Assembly: GCA_003445795.1 (NCBI GenBank) | Contig: DMCN01000046.1 | Coordinates: 1-13,536 of the forward strand | Direction: 5' to 3' | Length of the DNA: 13,536 nt | Origin: Gallionellaceae bacterium | Lineage (GTDB): Bacteria; Pseudomonadota; Gammaproteobacteria; Burkholderiales; Gallionellaceae | Shown: positions 1-5,853 of the stretch, piece after piece | How the letters are laid out: every line of letters begins with the position of its first letter | Numbering within the stretch: position 1 is the first letter of the stretch | Translations under genes and position numbers: made by a program | Notes under the pieces: generated by a model | Told to the model about the DNA's origin: nothing | The model's database searches: none | What the model saw: the letters and a program-made list of their open reading frames with translations, nothing else

Positions 1-180
1 ATGGCGGGATTGGGGATCGTCTACTTCGTCGGCCTGATCGTCGCGGAAGGCATCGCGCTGCATCACTACCAACTCATCAAAGACAGAAGCCGCGAGAAAT
101 GCTTCGCGGCTTTTTTGCATAACAACTGGTTCGGGGCGGCGGTGTTTGCGGGGGTGGTGGGGGATTATTTGGTGCGGTGA
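1..180 (+). CDS. ubiA: 4-hydroxybenzoate polyprenyltransferase, C-terminal end (partial)
   Basis: This is the last 59 residues of a UbiA-type membrane prenyltransferase, which attaches the polyprenyl tail to 4-hydroxybenzoate in ubiquinone synthesis. The visible protein has a hydrophobic helix (YFVGLIVAEGIAL), then the family's conserved C-terminal stretch with HHYQLIKDR, CFAAFLHNNW and the closing helix AAVFAGVVGDYL. The stop is TGA at 178-180. The ATG at base 1 is probably an internal Met, because the active-site DxxxD segments must lie upstream, outside the window. Identification rests on my recollection of the UbiA C-terminus (R-x-x-CF-x-AF-x-x-NNW-x-G). The 3' end of the gene contains a terminator-like hairpin, described separately. 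Confidence 0.85.
   Translation: MAGLGIVYFVGLIVAEGIALHHYQLIKDRSREKCFAAFLHNNWFGAAVFAGVVGDYLVR
87..116 (+). terminator. Intrinsic-terminator-like hairpin inside the ubiA 3' end
   Basis: A perfect 9-bp stem, AAGCCGCGA (87-95) with TCGCGGCTT (104-112), encloses an 8-base loop and runs straight into six T residues (111-116). This is the form of a rho-independent terminator, but it lies within the coding sequence, about 60 bases before the stop codon. The codons specify conserved UbiA residues (SREKCFAAF), so the structure may be partly a by-product of coding. Function is inferred. Confidence 0.45.
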
Positions 181-184
181 TGAG

Positions 185-217
185 TAGGGCGCAATGCCCG
201 TTTGTTATTGCGCCCTA
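185..217. repeat. Palindromic repeat/hairpin (family D) between convergent genes
   Basis: A perfect 11-bp inverted repeat, TAGGGCGCAAT (185-195) and ATTGCGCCCTA (207-217), has an 11-base loop. It begins 5 bases after the ubiA stop and sits between ubiA (+) and the convergent HEPN-like gene (-). There is no T-run. It resembles the widespread GGCGCAAT...ATTGCGCC intergenic repeats of beta- and gammaproteobacteria (recalled, not searched). It could serve both genes as a bidirectional 3' end or mRNA-stabilising stem. Confidence 0.6.
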
Positions 218-250
218 TGCTGGCTGTGCGCCTTAGCGATGATTGTTGTT

Positions 251-892
251 TCAAAAAGGATTCCGCGTGTGTTTCACGTTGTATTGATGTACTCCTTTTA
301 ATGCCTTGCCCTTAAACCATACATCATTTGTTTTCTTGCGTGCATGTTCATGCAGTAATTCTATGAACTGCTCGATATCTTCCTTAGCCGTCATTGCACT
401 TCCGGGCAGAACAAGGTTATCAAGAGTAGTAGCTGGAAACATGGAAATTGCTTCCTCTGGAAAGTCTATTGGCCCAATTTTCTCAGTCTTTGCATGCGCA
501 ATTAAATCACGGAGCTTCTTCAACTTATTAATAGTGCTATAAGGCCGAGCTGTTTCATCCTGAGCCGGCAGCTCAGCTATTTCCATAACCTTTTTCAGTT
601 TGCCTTGAAATCCTCTATATGGCTCCTTCCTAAAATACTCTCTTTCATTCTTCCACACTTCAGGTGCGAGCCGCTCCCCTGCAAAATTTAAATAGGCCTC
701 CAACGTGTGCAAGGCAAAAACCATAGCTACTAGCTCATCATAAAACGAGCCTTGGTAATTAGATGTTGCATGTTCAATTTGCCTCTCAACAACACACCAG
801 AGTTTTCGATGCAAGAAGCTTTCGCCTTCGATGCGTATGCTAGTCATATCAAATTGAAGCCAATACGTGCCGGGGTCGAATTTCCCATACAC
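251..892 (-). CDS. HEPN-like domain protein, hypothetical (213 aa)
   Basis: I do not recognise a named family. The protein is mostly helical and carries the signature expected of HEPN proteins, R-x4-H: RDLIAH at residues 128-133, within KLKKLRDLIAHAK. It is preceded by a helix ending in ALHTLEAYLN (60-69), as in many HEPN proteins. In HEPN ribonucleases and toxins the R and H are the catalytic pair; here nuclease activity is inferred. The frame starts with GTG at 892, 13 bases after the EF-hand gene ends. An ATG at codon 16 (847) is an alternative, and neither start has a clear Shine-Dalgarno sequence. No MNT-type antitoxin gene is adjacent. The gene is visibly AT-richer than its neighbours, suggesting horizontal acquisition. 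Confidence 0.7.
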   Translation of the reverse strand: MYGKFDPGTYWLQFDMTSIRIEGESFLHRKLWCVVERQIEHATSNYQGSFYDELVAMVFALHTLEAYLNFAGERLAPEVWKNEREYFRKEPYRGFQGKLKKVMEIAELPAQDETARPYSTINKLKKLRDLIAHAKTEKIGPIDFPEEAISMFPATTLDNLVLPGSAMTAKEDIEQFIELLHEHARKKTNDVWFKGKALKGVHQYNVKHTRNPF

Positions 893-905
893 ATTCAGCC
901 CGCAC

Positions 906-1475
906 TCACGGCCGCATCTGCTTCTGATGCTCCGCTAGCTGCGCGGCAAATTCTTCCGGCGATATCGCGGCATCATGGTTCGTGTCGATGTCCTCGAATG
1001 ACGGCGCGTTGGCCAGACCGCGCATCTGATAACCTTCCTGCAAGCGTTTGGTGATGCGCGCGGTGCGGGCATCGGTGAATTCCGCCTCGGTTACCTTGCC
1101 GTCCTTGTTCAGGTCGAATTCGGAAAAATCAGGCCTGTTCCCCTGCATCCCCCCGCCCGCGCTAGGACCGCGCGGTCTTGCGGCCTGCGATGAATGGCCT
1201 GCCGAAAATTCTTCCGCCGATATCTTGCCGTCGTGGTTCTGGTCCAGATCGGCGAACGACAGCGCATTGCGCATTGGCCTGCCTTCGGCTTTGAGCTTCG
1301 CGCGCACCGCATCGAATTCGTCTTTGCTGACGATGCTGTCGCCGTTCTGGTCGTAGGCGGAGAACGAGATCGGACCGCGGGCCGGCGCTTGTTCGGATCG
1401 CGCTGCCGTTGAAAAGATTGTGAGCCCCATCGCAGCCGCGATGGCAATAGAGCGAATTGCTTTGCAAGTATTCAT
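906..1475 (-). CDS. Exported EF-hand calcium-binding protein (189 aa)
   Basis: The N-terminus has a signal peptide: basic MNTCKAIR, a hydrophobic run to about residue 20, and a likely cleavage near TAARSEQA (24-30). Four canonical EF-hand loops follow at residues 42-53, 78-89, 121-132 and 164-175, each beginning D-x-N-x-D and ending in Glu. The clearest is DQNHDGKISAEE. A Gly/Pro/Arg-rich linker (about 97-115) separates the two pairs. The protein is therefore probably a periplasmic or secreted calcium-binding protein; its partner is unknown. The start is well fixed by a near-complete anti-16S match, GGAGGTGATC, just before the ATG at 1475. The downstream HEPN-like gene begins 13 bases after its stop and may be co-transcribed. 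Confidence 0.88.
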   Translation of the reverse strand: MNTCKAIRSIAIAAAMGLTIFSTAARSEQAPARGPISFSAYDQNGDSIVSKDEFDAVRAKLKAEGRPMRNALSFADLDQNHDGKISAEEFSAGHSSQAARPRGPSAGGGMQGNRPDFSEFDLNKDGKVTEAEFTDARTARITKRLQEGYQMRGLANAPSFEDIDTNHDAAISPEEFAAQLAEHQKQMRP

Positions 1476-1607
1476 GAGATCACCTCCGGATATTTATGCA
1501 TGTACGAATCTGTAGCTATCGATAATCAGCGCGACGACGATGGCCGGCAGGCCAAACACCCTCCCGGCAGCACCAAGGATAAGTCCTGGCAGACTGCTTG
1601 AACGGGA

Positions 1608-2513
1608 TCAACCGCCCGCTTGAATATCCCACAGACAGACCTGGTCGCGCCCGCCCGACTTTGCGCATAGCAGCGCGTGGTCCGCTTTCTGGATGGCGTC
1701 TTCCACCGGTTCGTCCGGATTCATGCTGGCCAACCCAAACGACGCCGTGATGAAAATCTCGCTGTGCTCCTTGAGCTTGATCGGCAAAGCCGCAAGCTCG
1801 GTGCGCAACCGGTCCACGATAGCGTAAGCCTCCTGTGCTTCGGTATTGGGCAGGCAAAACAGAAATTCTTCTCCGCCGAAACGGAATATCGTGTCGTAGC
1901 GCCGCATCTTCTTGCTCAGGAAATGCACGGCAGCATGCAGCACGCTATCGCCCGCAACATGGCCATAGGTATCGTTGACCTGCTTGAAATGGTCGATGTC
2001 CATCATGCACAGGCAGCAGGGTTGGCTATTGCGCAGCATGCGGTCATGTTCTTCGAGGAGTTTGAAGTGCATGCTGTTGCGGTTGCGCGCACCCGTCAGG
2101 TGGTCCACCTCGCACACGCGATTGATGATGTCCGACTGCAGCCCCCTCACTTCCAGCTTGAAGTGGATTGCCATATCCATGAACTGGTCATACTCGTCCG
2201 GCGCCACCGGCTGACCGGCATTCCTTTTTACCAGCAGTTGCCGCGCGTAAAGGTGCATGTTCTCGTGGAACTCGCCGATATTCCTGAACCAGGGGCCGTC
2301 CTGCAGGTCGGGATGCGGCTGACCGTAATACCATTGTCCGAAACGGCATTGGCAATGGGCATCGGCCTTCAGGTCGGCCGGCGATGGCGCGCTGCCGCTC
2401 ACCATGGAGCGGTGCAACACCTTGAGCCAGGAAGTGTGGTCCATCAAACCCGCATCCAGCTCGCGCAGGATTTTCATCAGGGAGGAAGAAGACTGCTGGG
2501 CGGAAAGTGGCAT
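1608..2513 (-). CDS. dgcZ: Zinc-sensing diguanylate cyclase (CZB + GGDEF), DgcZ type
   Basis: This cytoplasmic protein makes cyclic di-GMP from two GTP. Residues about 1-130 form a CZB zinc-binding domain with His26, Cys56 (in CRFGQWYYG), His83 and His87. These four are spaced exactly as the zinc ligands of E. coli DgcZ (YdeH), offset by four. Residues about 135-300 form the GGDEF domain, with the active-site GGEEF at 213-217, the DxD-type segment MDIDHFKQVNDTYGH (171-185), and an RxxD product-inhibition site (RRYD, 204-207) five residues upstream. In DgcZ, zinc binding inhibits the cyclase; I infer the same here. The length of 301 aa fits the family (about 296). An AGGT lies 5' of the ATG and a consensus -10 lies at 2549-2554. 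It appears to be a single-gene unit. Confidence 0.88.
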   Translation of the reverse strand: MPLSAQQSSSSLMKILRELDAGLMDHTSWLKVLHRSMVSGSAPSPADLKADAHCQCRFGQWYYGQPHPDLQDGPWFRNIGEFHENMHLYARQLLVKRNAGQPVAPDEYDQFMDMAIHFKLEVRGLQSDIINRVCEVDHLTGARNRNSMHFKLLEEHDRMLRNSQPCCLCMMDIDHFKQVNDTYGHVAGDSVLHAAVHFLSKKMRRYDTIFRFGGEEFLFCLPNTEAQEAYAIVDRLRTELAALPIKLKEHSEIFITASFGLASMNPDEPVEDAIQKADHALLCAKSGGRDQVCLWDIQAGG

Positions 2514-2548
2514 GTGTACCTGTATTTCGATGTAACCAGAACCTGCAC

Positions 2549-2554
2549 ATTATA
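2549..2554 (-). promoter_or_regulatory. Candidate -10 element for dgcZ
   Basis: On the minus strand the sequence reads TATAAT, a perfect sigma-70 -10 hexamer, about 36 bases upstream of the dgcZ ATG. No good TTGACA-like -35 is present at 16-18 bases, so the promoter would be weak or activator-dependent. Confidence 0.4.
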
Positions 2555-2646
2555 AACGCGCCTGCGACTTGCGGCCGCCTGATAGCCGAATACCGGACTG
2601 ATCAAGTGGAGTAGGCATGACTGGTGTCCGCATTGAAACCACTCTC

Positions 2647-2680
2647 GCCCACCGCGTGGGCACTATGTGCCCACCCTGCC
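2647..2680. repeat. Half copy of palindromic repeat family C
   Basis: The segment GCCCACCGCGTGGGCA followed by CTATGTGCCCACCCTGC closely resembles the right half of the complete element at 11222-11280 (CGTGGGCATAGTGCCCACCC). It contains GCCCAC/GTGGGC and TGGGCA/TGCCCA inverted repeats. It lies in the 208-base gap between the membrane-protein gene and dgcZ, where I see no gene. A small inverted repeat, GAACA (2694-2698) with TGTTC (2705-2709), follows. Confidence 0.55.
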
Positions 2681-2721
2681 CGGCTCTGGCTGTGAACATT
2701 TGAGTGTTCCGTACAGCCTGT

Positions 2722-3114
2722 TTACATTTGCCGACTCTTTACGTTTTGCTGATACCCCATCCAACTAGCCAGATTGGCTCGGTACTTCCAGTATGCCCAT
2801 ATCAGCCAACCCATCCCGGCAAATGAGCCAAAGAATTCCGAATAGCGTCCCTGGATCAAGAAATACACACCACCACCAACTGAAATTAATGCGACTGCTG
2901 CAGCGGAAAATACGACTACCCTGAAATGAAACTGAGCACGTTTATCTATCAGGTTCGGATCTCGTCCAACGGAATACAAGGCTGCCCAAAGAAAATAGAA
3001 ACCCCACGTGACAGCTAACACAGCCAAGTACTGGCCTGTTTGTATCGACACGTAGGCAAAAAACATCCATGTAAAAATAATCAGGCCACTAATTATTTTG
3101 GAGGGGTTCCTCAT
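2722..3114 (-). CDS. Small four-helix membrane protein, unknown function (130 aa)
   Basis: I do not recognise this gene. The product has four hydrophobic segments, at about residues 6-24, 28-48, 64-87 and 93-110, with short charged loops (for example SVGRDPNLIDKR at 48-59) and a polar C-terminal tail. It is probably an inner-membrane protein. The start is supported by GGAG six bases upstream of the ATG at 3114. It is AT-richer than the peroxide and purine genes nearby, in keeping with an accessory gene. It stands alone: 208 bases separate it from dgcZ downstream and 132 bases from dps upstream. That upstream gap holds no gene that I can see. Confidence 0.7.
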   Translation of the reverse strand: MRNPSKIISGLIIFTWMFFAYVSIQTGQYLAVLAVTWGFYFLWAALYSVGRDPNLIDKRAQFHFRVVVFSAAAVALISVGGGVYFLIQGRYSEFFGSFAGMGWLIWAYWKYRANLASWMGYQQNVKSRQM

Positions 3115-3246
3115 CTAAAACTCCAAATGGTTAATGAGTATGCTCAATACTGGCCACGCATTCGTTGGCTACCGGCATAGTATGGAGCAAGCGCCATGCT
3201 GGCCTGCACTGAAATAACCTCAGAACTGAGAAGCCGTTTCTACCGC

Positions 3247-3729
3247 TCATTCTTCCAGCAAGCTGCGCAACATCCACGCATTCTTCTCGTGAACTTCCAT
3301 TCTGGCAGACAGGAGGTCAACGGTAGGCTGGTCGCCTGCCTTCTCGGCGATGGGCAGCACTTCGCGCGCAGTGCGCACTACGGTCTCCTGCCCGATCACG
3401 AGTTGCTTGATCATCTCTTTCGCGCTCACTGTGCCGCTGCTGTCCTTGATGCTGGTGAGCGAGGCGAATTCCTTGTAGCTGCCCGGTGCGGGATAGCCCA
3501 GCGCGCGGATGCGTTCCGCGACGAGGTCAACGGCATTCCATGCCTCGGTGTACTGCGTCATGAACATGATGTGCAGGGTCTGGAACATGGGGCCGGTGAC
3601 GTTCCAGTGGAAGTTGTGGGTCTTGAGGTAGAGGGTGTAGGTATCGGCCAGCATGCGGCCCAAACCTTCGGCGATCTTTTTGCGGTCTTTCTCGCTGATG
3701 CCGATGTTGATGGGTGTGGATTTGCTCAT
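3247..3729 (-). CDS. dps: Dps/ferritin-like DNA-protecting protein
   Basis: Dps forms a 12-subunit shell that oxidises Fe(II) with H2O2 and shields DNA. The length of 160 aa is typical. Ferroxidase residues match the family pattern: His41 (FHWNVTGP), His53 (TLH), Asp68 and Glu72 (VDLVAERIRALG), which form the inter-subunit di-iron site. One position usually Asp or Glu, four residues after His53, is Met57 here. The C-terminal helix (HEKNAWMLRSLLEE) is conserved; there is no long Lys-rich DNA-binding tail. The start is fixed by AAGGAG six bases before the first-Met region. It follows the rubredoxin reductase gene by 85 bases, and its leader resembles those of rubredoxin and rubrerythrin. Membership of the OxyR-linked peroxide cluster fits its role. 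Confidence 0.92.
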   Translation of the reverse strand: MSKSTPINIGISEKDRKKIAEGLGRMLADTYTLYLKTHNFHWNVTGPMFQTLHIMFMTQYTEAWNAVDLVAERIRALGYPAPGSYKEFASLTSIKDSSGTVSAKEMIKQLVIGQETVVRTAREVLPIAEKAGDQPTVDLLSARMEVHEKNAWMLRSLLEE

Positions 3730-3752
3730 GATCGTTCTCCTTGTTCGTTGAT
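3730..3752 (-). promoter_or_regulatory. dps leader with shared ATCAAC...AAGGAGAAC module
   Basis: Read on the minus strand, the bases before the dps ATG are ATCAACGAACAAGGAGAAC plus four more. The same ordered elements (ATCAAC, one or more AAC, AAGGAGAAC) precede the rubredoxin and rubrerythrin genes. It contains the ribosome-binding site; any further role is inferred. Confidence 0.6.
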
Positions 3753-3755
3753 GAA

Positions 3756-3809
3756 AAGGGTGATGCCGTCATGCGACTGTCTTTCCGCAACCGTGATGGT
3801 ATCACCCTT
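3756..3809 (-). promoter_or_regulatory. Intercistronic inverted repeats before dps, possible attenuator or terminator
   Basis: AAGGGTGATGCC (3756-3767) and GGTATCACCCTT (3798-3809) pair over 11 of 12 positions around a 30-base loop. On the minus-strand RNA the stem ends in CCCTTTTC, a short U-run. The arm at 3801-3805 (ATCAC) can instead pair with the adjacent GTGAT (3793-3797) in the small palindrome GTGATGGTATCAC, so the two structures exclude each other. This lies between the reductase stop and the dps ATG. Confidence 0.4.
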
Positions 3810-3814
3810 GCCGC

Positions 3815-5038
3815 TCACACCGGCAACGCGCGCTGCCCCACCTGTTTGCTCATCTCGTTACGCTCGGCGGCGTAGCGCCCGGTAAGCACGAAGCCGCTGA
3901 TGCACTGCTCCGCATCGATGAACTCCATCTTCACGCCATCGCTGTTGGAGCGCAGTTGCCAGGTGCCGACCGCATCGCGCGCCACCGGCAGCACCGCGAC
4001 GGGATGCGCGGGCGTTTTGACCACCACCGGCATGGCCGGGAACACGACCGGCGTCTCTTCGCCCGCCAGCGTCTTCGCCAGTGCGCGCGCCGCGTGCATG
4101 ATGGGCAGCACGAAGGGTTGCACCTTGCCGTCGATCTCGGCGCAATCGCCCAGCGCGAAGATGGCCGCATCGCTGCTGCGCAGGTGTGCATCCACCTTGA
4201 TGCCGCGATTCACCGCCAGTCCTGCCTGTTGTGCCAGGGCGATGCGCGGACGCAGGCCGACGGCGGAGAGCACAAGGTCGGTTTGCAGTTGCGCGCCATC
4301 GGCTAGCGTAAGCAGGTAGCCGGATGCGGCGCGATCCACGCGACTGACCGAGGTGCCGAAGCGCCAATCGACGCCGAGTGCAGCCAGCGGTGCGAGCAGT
4401 TGTTGGCCAGCCTGTTCCGGCATCAGGCTGGCGATGGGCCAGGGACCGGGATCGATGACGCTGACGGCATGGCCCGCCGCCGCGAGGTCGTTGGCGAACT
4501 CGCAACCGATGAGTCCGCCACCCATGATGGCAACTTCCGTTCGCATTGAGCCTGTCGAAATGTGCTCATTGGAATGGGCTTCGACAAGCTCAGCCCGAAC
4601 GGTATTTTTATTGCCGAGCAGACCGCGGAAGCGCGCATAGTCGGCGATATCGTTCACCGACAGCACAGCATCGGCGGCATCGCCCTGCACCGGGATGCGG
4701 ATGGGGTCGGCCCCCAGCGCGATCACCAGCCTGTCGTACTCCAGCGCACCCGAGGTGGTATCGAGTCTTTTGTTCGCGCGATCGATGGCATGGACCTCGG
4801 TATCCACCAGCAGTTTGATGCCGAGTTGCGCGGCCATGTCCGCCGCCCGCGTCAGCACCAGCCCGGCGGCATCCTTGCCCTGCGCCAGCGCATTGGAGAG
4901 CATGGGCTTGGAGTAGTAATCGCCGCTGTCGCGCGTGACCAGCGTGACCGGGATGTCGCGATCCAGCTTGCGCAGTTCGCGGATGACGGAGTAACCCGCC
5001 AGGCCGCTACCGAGTACGACGATTCCTTTGTTATCCAT
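3815..5038 (-). CDS. NAD(P)H-rubredoxin reductase (FAD flavoprotein)
   Basis: This pyridine-nucleotide-disulfide-type flavoprotein passes electrons from NAD(P)H through FAD to rubredoxin. From the ATG at 5038, the FAD-binding GSGLAG is at residues 10-15, a second dinucleotide fold with GGGLIGCEFANDL begins near 173, and the FAD-contacting FALGDCAE is near 295-300. The ATG at 5044 is also in frame, but AGGGAG lies only one base from it and seven bases from 5038, so 5038 is preferred (407 aa). Removing a 22-residue repeat-encoded insert (about 146-167) leaves 385 aa, the usual size of AlkT/rubredoxin reductase/NorW relatives. The rubredoxin gene lies 26 bases upstream, which strongly supports the partner. 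The alternative, NorW for NO reduction, is less likely because no norV is seen. Confidence 0.9.
   Translation of the reverse strand: MDNKGIVVLGSGLAGYSVIRELRKLDRDIPVTLVTRDSGDYYSKPMLSNALAQGKDAAGLVLTRAADMAAQLGIKLLVDTEVHAIDRANKRLDTTSGALEYDRLVIALGADPIRIPVQGDAADAVLSVNDIADYARFRGLLGNKNTVRAELVEAHSNEHISTGSMRTEVAIMGGGLIGCEFANDLAAAGHAVSVIDPGPWPIASLMPEQAGQQLLAPLAALGVDWRFGTSVSRVDRAASGYLLTLADGAQLQTDLVLSAVGLRPRIALAQQAGLAVNRGIKVDAHLRSSDAAIFALGDCAEIDGKVQPFVLPIMHAARALAKTLAGEETPVVFPAMPVVVKTPAHPVAVLPVARDAVGTWQLRSNSDGVKMEFIDAEQCISGFVLTGRYAAERNEMSKQVGQRALPV
4537..4602. repeat. Family B palindromic repeat inserted in-frame in the reductase gene
   Basis: The left arm (4537-4561, CCGTTCG...GAGCCTGTCGAA) and right arm (4575-4602, TTCGACAAGCTCAGCCCGAAC within it) are imperfect inverted copies around a 13-base spacer. 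The 66 bp are a multiple of three and contain no stop in the reductase frame. They encode 22 residues (VRAELVEAHSNE...) placed just before the NAD-binding strand. This class of repeat is common in proteobacterial intergenic DNA (recalled). A second copy lies at 9801-9934. Confidence 0.85.
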
Positions 5039-5064
5039 GTCCATGCTCCCTGTTTTGCACGTTG

Positions 5065-5229
5065 TCAGACTTCGATCATTTCGAAGTCTGCTTTAGCAAC
5101 TCCGCAATCCGGACAAGCCCAGGCTTCCGGAATGTCCGCCCACTTGGTGCCGGGCTTGATACCTTCTTCCGGCATTCCCTTGGTCTCGTCATAGATGAAT
5201 CCGCATACCACGCATTGCCATACTTTCAT
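5065..5229 (-). CDS. Rubredoxin
   Basis: A 54-residue rubredoxin, a cytoplasmic one-electron carrier with a single iron held by four cysteines: Cys6-x-x-Cys9-Gly and Cys39-x-x-Cys42-Gly. The family hallmarks GFIYDE and GTKWADIPEAWACPDC are present. The gene is too short for many gene finders but is unambiguous. Its ATG at 5229 has AAGGAG seven bases upstream. It lies 27 bases after the rubrerythrin stop and 26 bases before the reductase start, so the three are almost certainly one transcript. It probably supplies the electron-transfer domain missing from the adjacent rubrerythrin and receives electrons from the adjacent reductase. Confidence 0.97.
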   Translation of the reverse strand: MKVWQCVVCGFIYDETKGMPEEGIKPGTKWADIPEAWACPDCGVAKADFEMIEV

Positions 5230-5255
5230 GTCGTTCTCCTTATTCGTTGGTTGAT
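5230..5255 (-). promoter_or_regulatory. Rubredoxin leader with shared ATCAAC...AAGGAGAAC module
   Basis: On the minus strand, ATCAACCAACGAAT is followed by AAGGAGAACGAC and the ATG. This fills nearly the whole 27-base gap after the rubrerythrin stop. It aligns with the dps and rubrerythrin leaders, differing by small insertions between ATCAAC and AAGGAG. Confidence 0.6.
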
Positions 5256-5256
5256 A

Positions 5257-5730
<474 letters not shown>

Positions 5731-5753
5731 GGTGTTCTCCTTGGTTGGTTGAT
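5731..5753 (-). promoter_or_regulatory. Rubrerythrin leader with shared ATCAAC...AAGGAGAAC module
   Basis: On the minus strand the leader reads ATCAACCAACCAAGGAGAAC plus ACC, then ATG. It is the third copy of the module also seen before rubredoxin and dps, and the AAGGAG fixes the rubrerythrin start at 5730. Confidence 0.6.
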
Positions 5754-5777
5754 CGGTGGCGCGTTGCCCACGGACGC

Positions 5778-5807
5778 AATGTAGGCTTTCGCCGCCCATC
5801 AATCCAA
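5778..5807 (-). promoter_or_regulatory. Weak candidate promoter for the rubrerythrin gene series
   Basis: On the minus strand, TTGGAT (5802-5807) and TACATT (5778-5783) are spaced by 18 bases and would start transcription about 40 bases upstream of the rubrerythrin ATG. Both hexamers are poor matches. That suits an activator-dependent promoter, and the -35 overlaps the dyad at 5798-5812. Low confidence. Confidence 0.3.
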
Positions 5808-5846
5808 TTGATTGTTTCAACCGGAGTGATTTATTATGCAAATCAC
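5798..5846. promoter_or_regulatory. Two dyads, candidate OxyR operator
   Basis: Two perfect inverted repeats lie between the divergent rubrerythrin and oxyR genes: ATCAAT-CCA-ATTGAT (5798-5812) and GTGATTT-N7-AAATCAC (5826-5846). Their centres are 31 bp apart, about three helical turns, so both face the same side of the DNA. The second contains a LysR-type T-N11-A. This fits binding of a tetrameric LysR-family regulator, most simply OxyR itself. The match to the E. coli OxyR consensus is not strong. Confidence 0.45.
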
Positions 5847-5853
5847 AAAGCCG

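Noticed and set aside
1494..1606. Short minus-strand open stretch reading LPGLILGAAGRVFGLPAIVVALIIDSY before the EF-hand gene
   Set aside because: It looks like a membrane helix, but there is no ATG, only a late GTG, no ribosome-binding site, and it ends just short of the EF-hand Shine-Dalgarno. It may be a remnant or chance; not enough to call a gene.
1677..2555. A 292-codon open frame on the + strand opposite dgcZ
   Set aside because: The minus strand has clear CZB and GGDEF motifs; the plus translation has none and no ribosome-binding site.
3200..3246. Small inverted repeat CTCAG-AA-CTGAG after dps as a terminator
   Set aside because: Two-base loop, short stem and no adjacent T-run on the dps strand; too weak to call.
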